Assembly: GCA_018894105.1 (NCBI GenBank)
Contig: CM032128.1
Location: forward strand, 32,449,299-32,513,298
Length of the DNA stretch: 64,000 nucleotides
Source of the DNA: Jacaranda mimosifolia
Lineage: Eukaryota; Streptophyta; Magnoliopsida; Lamiales; Bignoniaceae
Direction of reading: 5' to 3'
A model generated the notes under the pieces. The model saw nothing but the letters and a program-made list of their open reading frames with translations. It did not search any database and was not told where the DNA came from. Positions 62,101-64,000 of this stretch are shown piece by piece. A program made the translations under genes and the position numbers. Every line of letters begins with the position of its first letter. The stretch's first letter is position 1.

Positions 62101-63627
62101 TTGTCATGAGTTAGCTGTCGATTATCTTATTGTAACAGCAACGTGGTTTTGTAAAATGTGAACTTTTCTCAGTTATTATAATCATAACATGCTTGATTTA
62201 TGAAATTTGGTGGTTCCGTGAACAGGTGGAAAGGGGAATTGGTGCTTACTTGAGTGGACTGCGGGAGAAATATTTTGGGGAAGTATTTTTAAATGCCTCC
62301 AATTCTATACAAGGCTCAATGTCTTATGGAGAACCAGATTTTGTCTGGAAAATATCACAATGCGATGCACATGGCTTCACAAATGTAAATGAATCAGTTA
62401 AACAAGAAATTGAAGAACCCTCCAGTGCTGAGGATGTGATTTTTAGGGAAAAAGTACTGCAAGGAGCTTCCTACGAAGAAGGATTGAATCATATTGCAAG
62501 ATATGTTGAGTATTTTGAGTCACAATCTAATGAGATATGGCTTGTATTTCGTCATGAAGGTGTTTCCTTGTCAAAAATTCTTTATAGTGCTGAAGAAGTG
62601 GTGACAGATGCTGACAAAGAAAGAAGCGAGCATGGGAAGCGTGTTCAGATATTGCGTCCATCAAGATGGTGGCACTGGTTGAGGACTACTGAAGCAGGGC
62701 AAGAGGAACTTCGTAATATAATATGGCAGTTGGTATGCTATCATTTGATTAATTAGCACAACAATTATCACAAGCATTCTTTGACACCCCCCTTGTTTAT
62801 CACGCATATATAAACCTGTCTCAATACAAATTGGTTGTGCTGACCGGGCTGCCCTGGGGTGGTTGTTGAGTTTGGAATTGGTGATTGAGTCTTCTCACCG
62901 AACAACCTCGTGATATAATTTCTTACATTTTACCCAGTTGATGGCGCTAAAGTCCTGCCACGACCGCAACATCACCCACAGGGATATCAAACCTGGTACG
63001 GCAACTTCTGAGGTTTATGCGTTGGTTTTCGATATTTTACACATCCAAAAGCTAATTGAGGATTTCATATGTTTTTTCTTGGAAGAAAACATGGTCATAT
63101 GCTTTGAAGATAAGGACTCGGGAAGCTGCTTGAGAGGAGCTCCAAATAGTGACCAGAATTACACTACTAAAATGTACAGCTGATTTTGCGTTATCCTTGC
63201 GGTGCTTTCTTTCCTGGTTCTTTACAAGTATTTGCTGATCCTGTTTTAATTTTGTGAATTACAGATTCTAAACTTTCTGTAGCTTATGGTATAGCATATT
63301 CGTATGATGTGGAAACTTGTCTGCTGTGGTTTCTCTACACTGATATTTCTGGTGTTGTTTTCAATGCATTGTTATTAAATTGTGGACCATGTCTGGTTGA
63401 GGAATTGTTCAGCTTTGGTAATCTGTGTAGAGAACATGCTCCCGTTGCTAACAGTGGATGTTGCAACACCTCTTTGATGAAGTGTAATGTTGGACTCTAA
63501 TGCTTTTATGTTCTTAGACTAGTTTTTTATGCCTTTTCCCTATCAATTGCAGGCGCATTATTGACTTCGGTAGTGCTGTGAATGATTTCACAGTGAAGCA
63601 CTTATATGGATCTGCTGGACCTTCTAG
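53161..63627 (+). CDS. PP2C phosphatase-protein kinase fusion with N-terminal signal peptide (3' partial)
   Basis: Fourteen phase-consistent exons: 53161-53455, 53544-53802, 54343-54448, 54523-54664, 54914-55178, 55390-55754, 58117-58187, 59699-59849, 60015-60189, 60865-61099, 62226-62732, 62938-62995, 63086-63173 and 63553-63627. They give 930 residues before the window ends. The N-terminus is a hydrophobic signal-like stretch (FFVLIVFVLC, about residues 9-18). The PP2C metal-binding motifs are present: QEDRT (83-87), VFDGHNG (Asp115), NIGDSKA (Asp250), AASDGVF (Asp383) and SMDNLA (Asp433). A linker leads to a kinase domain from about 610, with FDRGAFGEVW, MFILKR (Lys685), THRDIKPEN (Asp873) and IIDFG (Asp910). 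PP2C removes Ser/Thr phosphates and the kinase would add them. The domain order matches my memory of the Arabidopsis PP2C51 locus (At3g63340). Substrates are unknown. Confidence 0.9.
55755..58116 (+). other. Large sixth intron of the PP2C-kinase gene
   Basis: A 2.36-kb intron between AATTCAG|GT and TTAG|CTGATG. It contains a candidate transposon at 56608-57271. No embedded gene was found. Confidence 0.75.
56608..57271. mobile_element. Candidate non-autonomous hAT-like element in intron 6
   Basis: Left CATAGTTATTAATGAGGCGAC and right complement CATAATTATCAAAGGTAGTCAC form imperfect inverted ends. The right third is rich in GGCG/CGCC (GCGGTCGCCTCGTTCGCC) amid AT-rich DNA. No target duplication was found. 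Confidence 0.42.
58188..59698 (+). other. Seventh intron of the PP2C-kinase gene
   Basis: 1.5 kb, GTAAGA..CACAG. Nothing else recognised in it. Confidence 0.7.
61100..62225 (+). other. Tenth intron of the PP2C-kinase gene
   Basis: 1.1 kb, between ATAATG|GTAAAT and AACAG|GTGGAA, both phase 0. A protein-like open frame at 61592-61843 is not needed: exons 10 and 11 join directly to give KRIMVERGIGAYLSGL. Confidence 0.65.
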
Positions 63628-64000
63628 GTATTACATTTTCTGCCGGCATATAACAGATTGCATATCATCTTTAAAGTGTATTCTCAAAATCCTATGCAGA
63701 GGAATAGTGAGTAAGTACAGAGTAAAAAGTGGCTCAAGGATCCTGACTTTATATAAGGCAGTACTTAGGCCAATGCATGTCCAGCACCACAAACTCTATG
63801 AACCCTCATCTCCTTAGGCAAAGTCTGCAAACTTTGTAAATGAACATAATTAAGACCAGGGAAAATGCTCCACTTCACTAATTATTTTCATTTACGTGAT
63901 AATTTTTTATGCTGTATTATGCTTAAAATTTACATTGAGAGGGTATTTGAGGTCTATTTCCATCTTCTGGAACTTTTTTTAGAGAAATGTTGTCCTGGGT
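63628..64000 (+). other. Intron of the PP2C-kinase gene running off the window
   Basis: Follows the donor TCTAG|GTATTA at 63627. No further exon was recognised before the edge; the rest of the kinase domain lies to the right. Confidence 0.6.

Overview
This window looks like nuclear DNA of a eudicot plant. Exons are GC-richer than the AT-rich introns and intergenic DNA, splice sites are GT..AG, and the recognisable genes are plant families: an INDETERMINATE-domain zinc-finger protein, a class A heat stress factor, and a PP2C phosphatase joined to a protein kinase. The species cannot be fixed from the sequence. All calls come from reading the sequence; no search was run.

Layout. 0.8-3.5 kb (+): the 3' exons of a conserved-looking gene I do not recognise. 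5.9-6.8 kb: a long-TIR non-autonomous transposon with a GC-rich core. 7.2-10.3 kb (-): an IDD transcription factor in three exons. 10.4-22 kb: a gene desert of AT-rich DNA, MITEs, a gypsy-type LTR fragment and a non-autonomous hAT element. 22.1-23.7 kb (-): a heat stress transcription factor of the A2/A6/A7 type, with heat-shock elements upstream. 24.4-30.5 kb: a MITE-rich region built around a duplicated ~1.1 kb non-coding segment.

30,540-51,608: one 21,069-bp Mutator-like element (MULE), bounded by a perfect 9-bp target duplication (ATGATATTT) with diverged terminal inverted repeats. It carries an apparently intact MULE transposase (+) and, converging on it, a decayed Ulp1-type cysteine protease gene (-). 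In both genes a small first exon sits about 0.4 kb from the TIR, followed by a first intron filled with degenerate repeats. At least five repeat blocks share a GTAC core. One is about 15 tandem copies of a 122-123 bp unit that starts at the transposase stop codon. Two younger insertions lie inside the MULE: a 1.9-kb solo LTR with a perfect TGAAA duplication, and a ~4.3-kb hAT element whose transposase has two in-frame TGA codons.

51.6-64 kb: a short intergenic stretch with a Tourist-like MITE, then a TATA box, an upstream ORF and a 14-exon (in window) gene on +. It encodes a signal-peptide-like N-terminus, a PP2C domain with its metal-binding residues, and a kinase domain. It runs off the right edge. 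The most unusual object is the 21-kb MULE.
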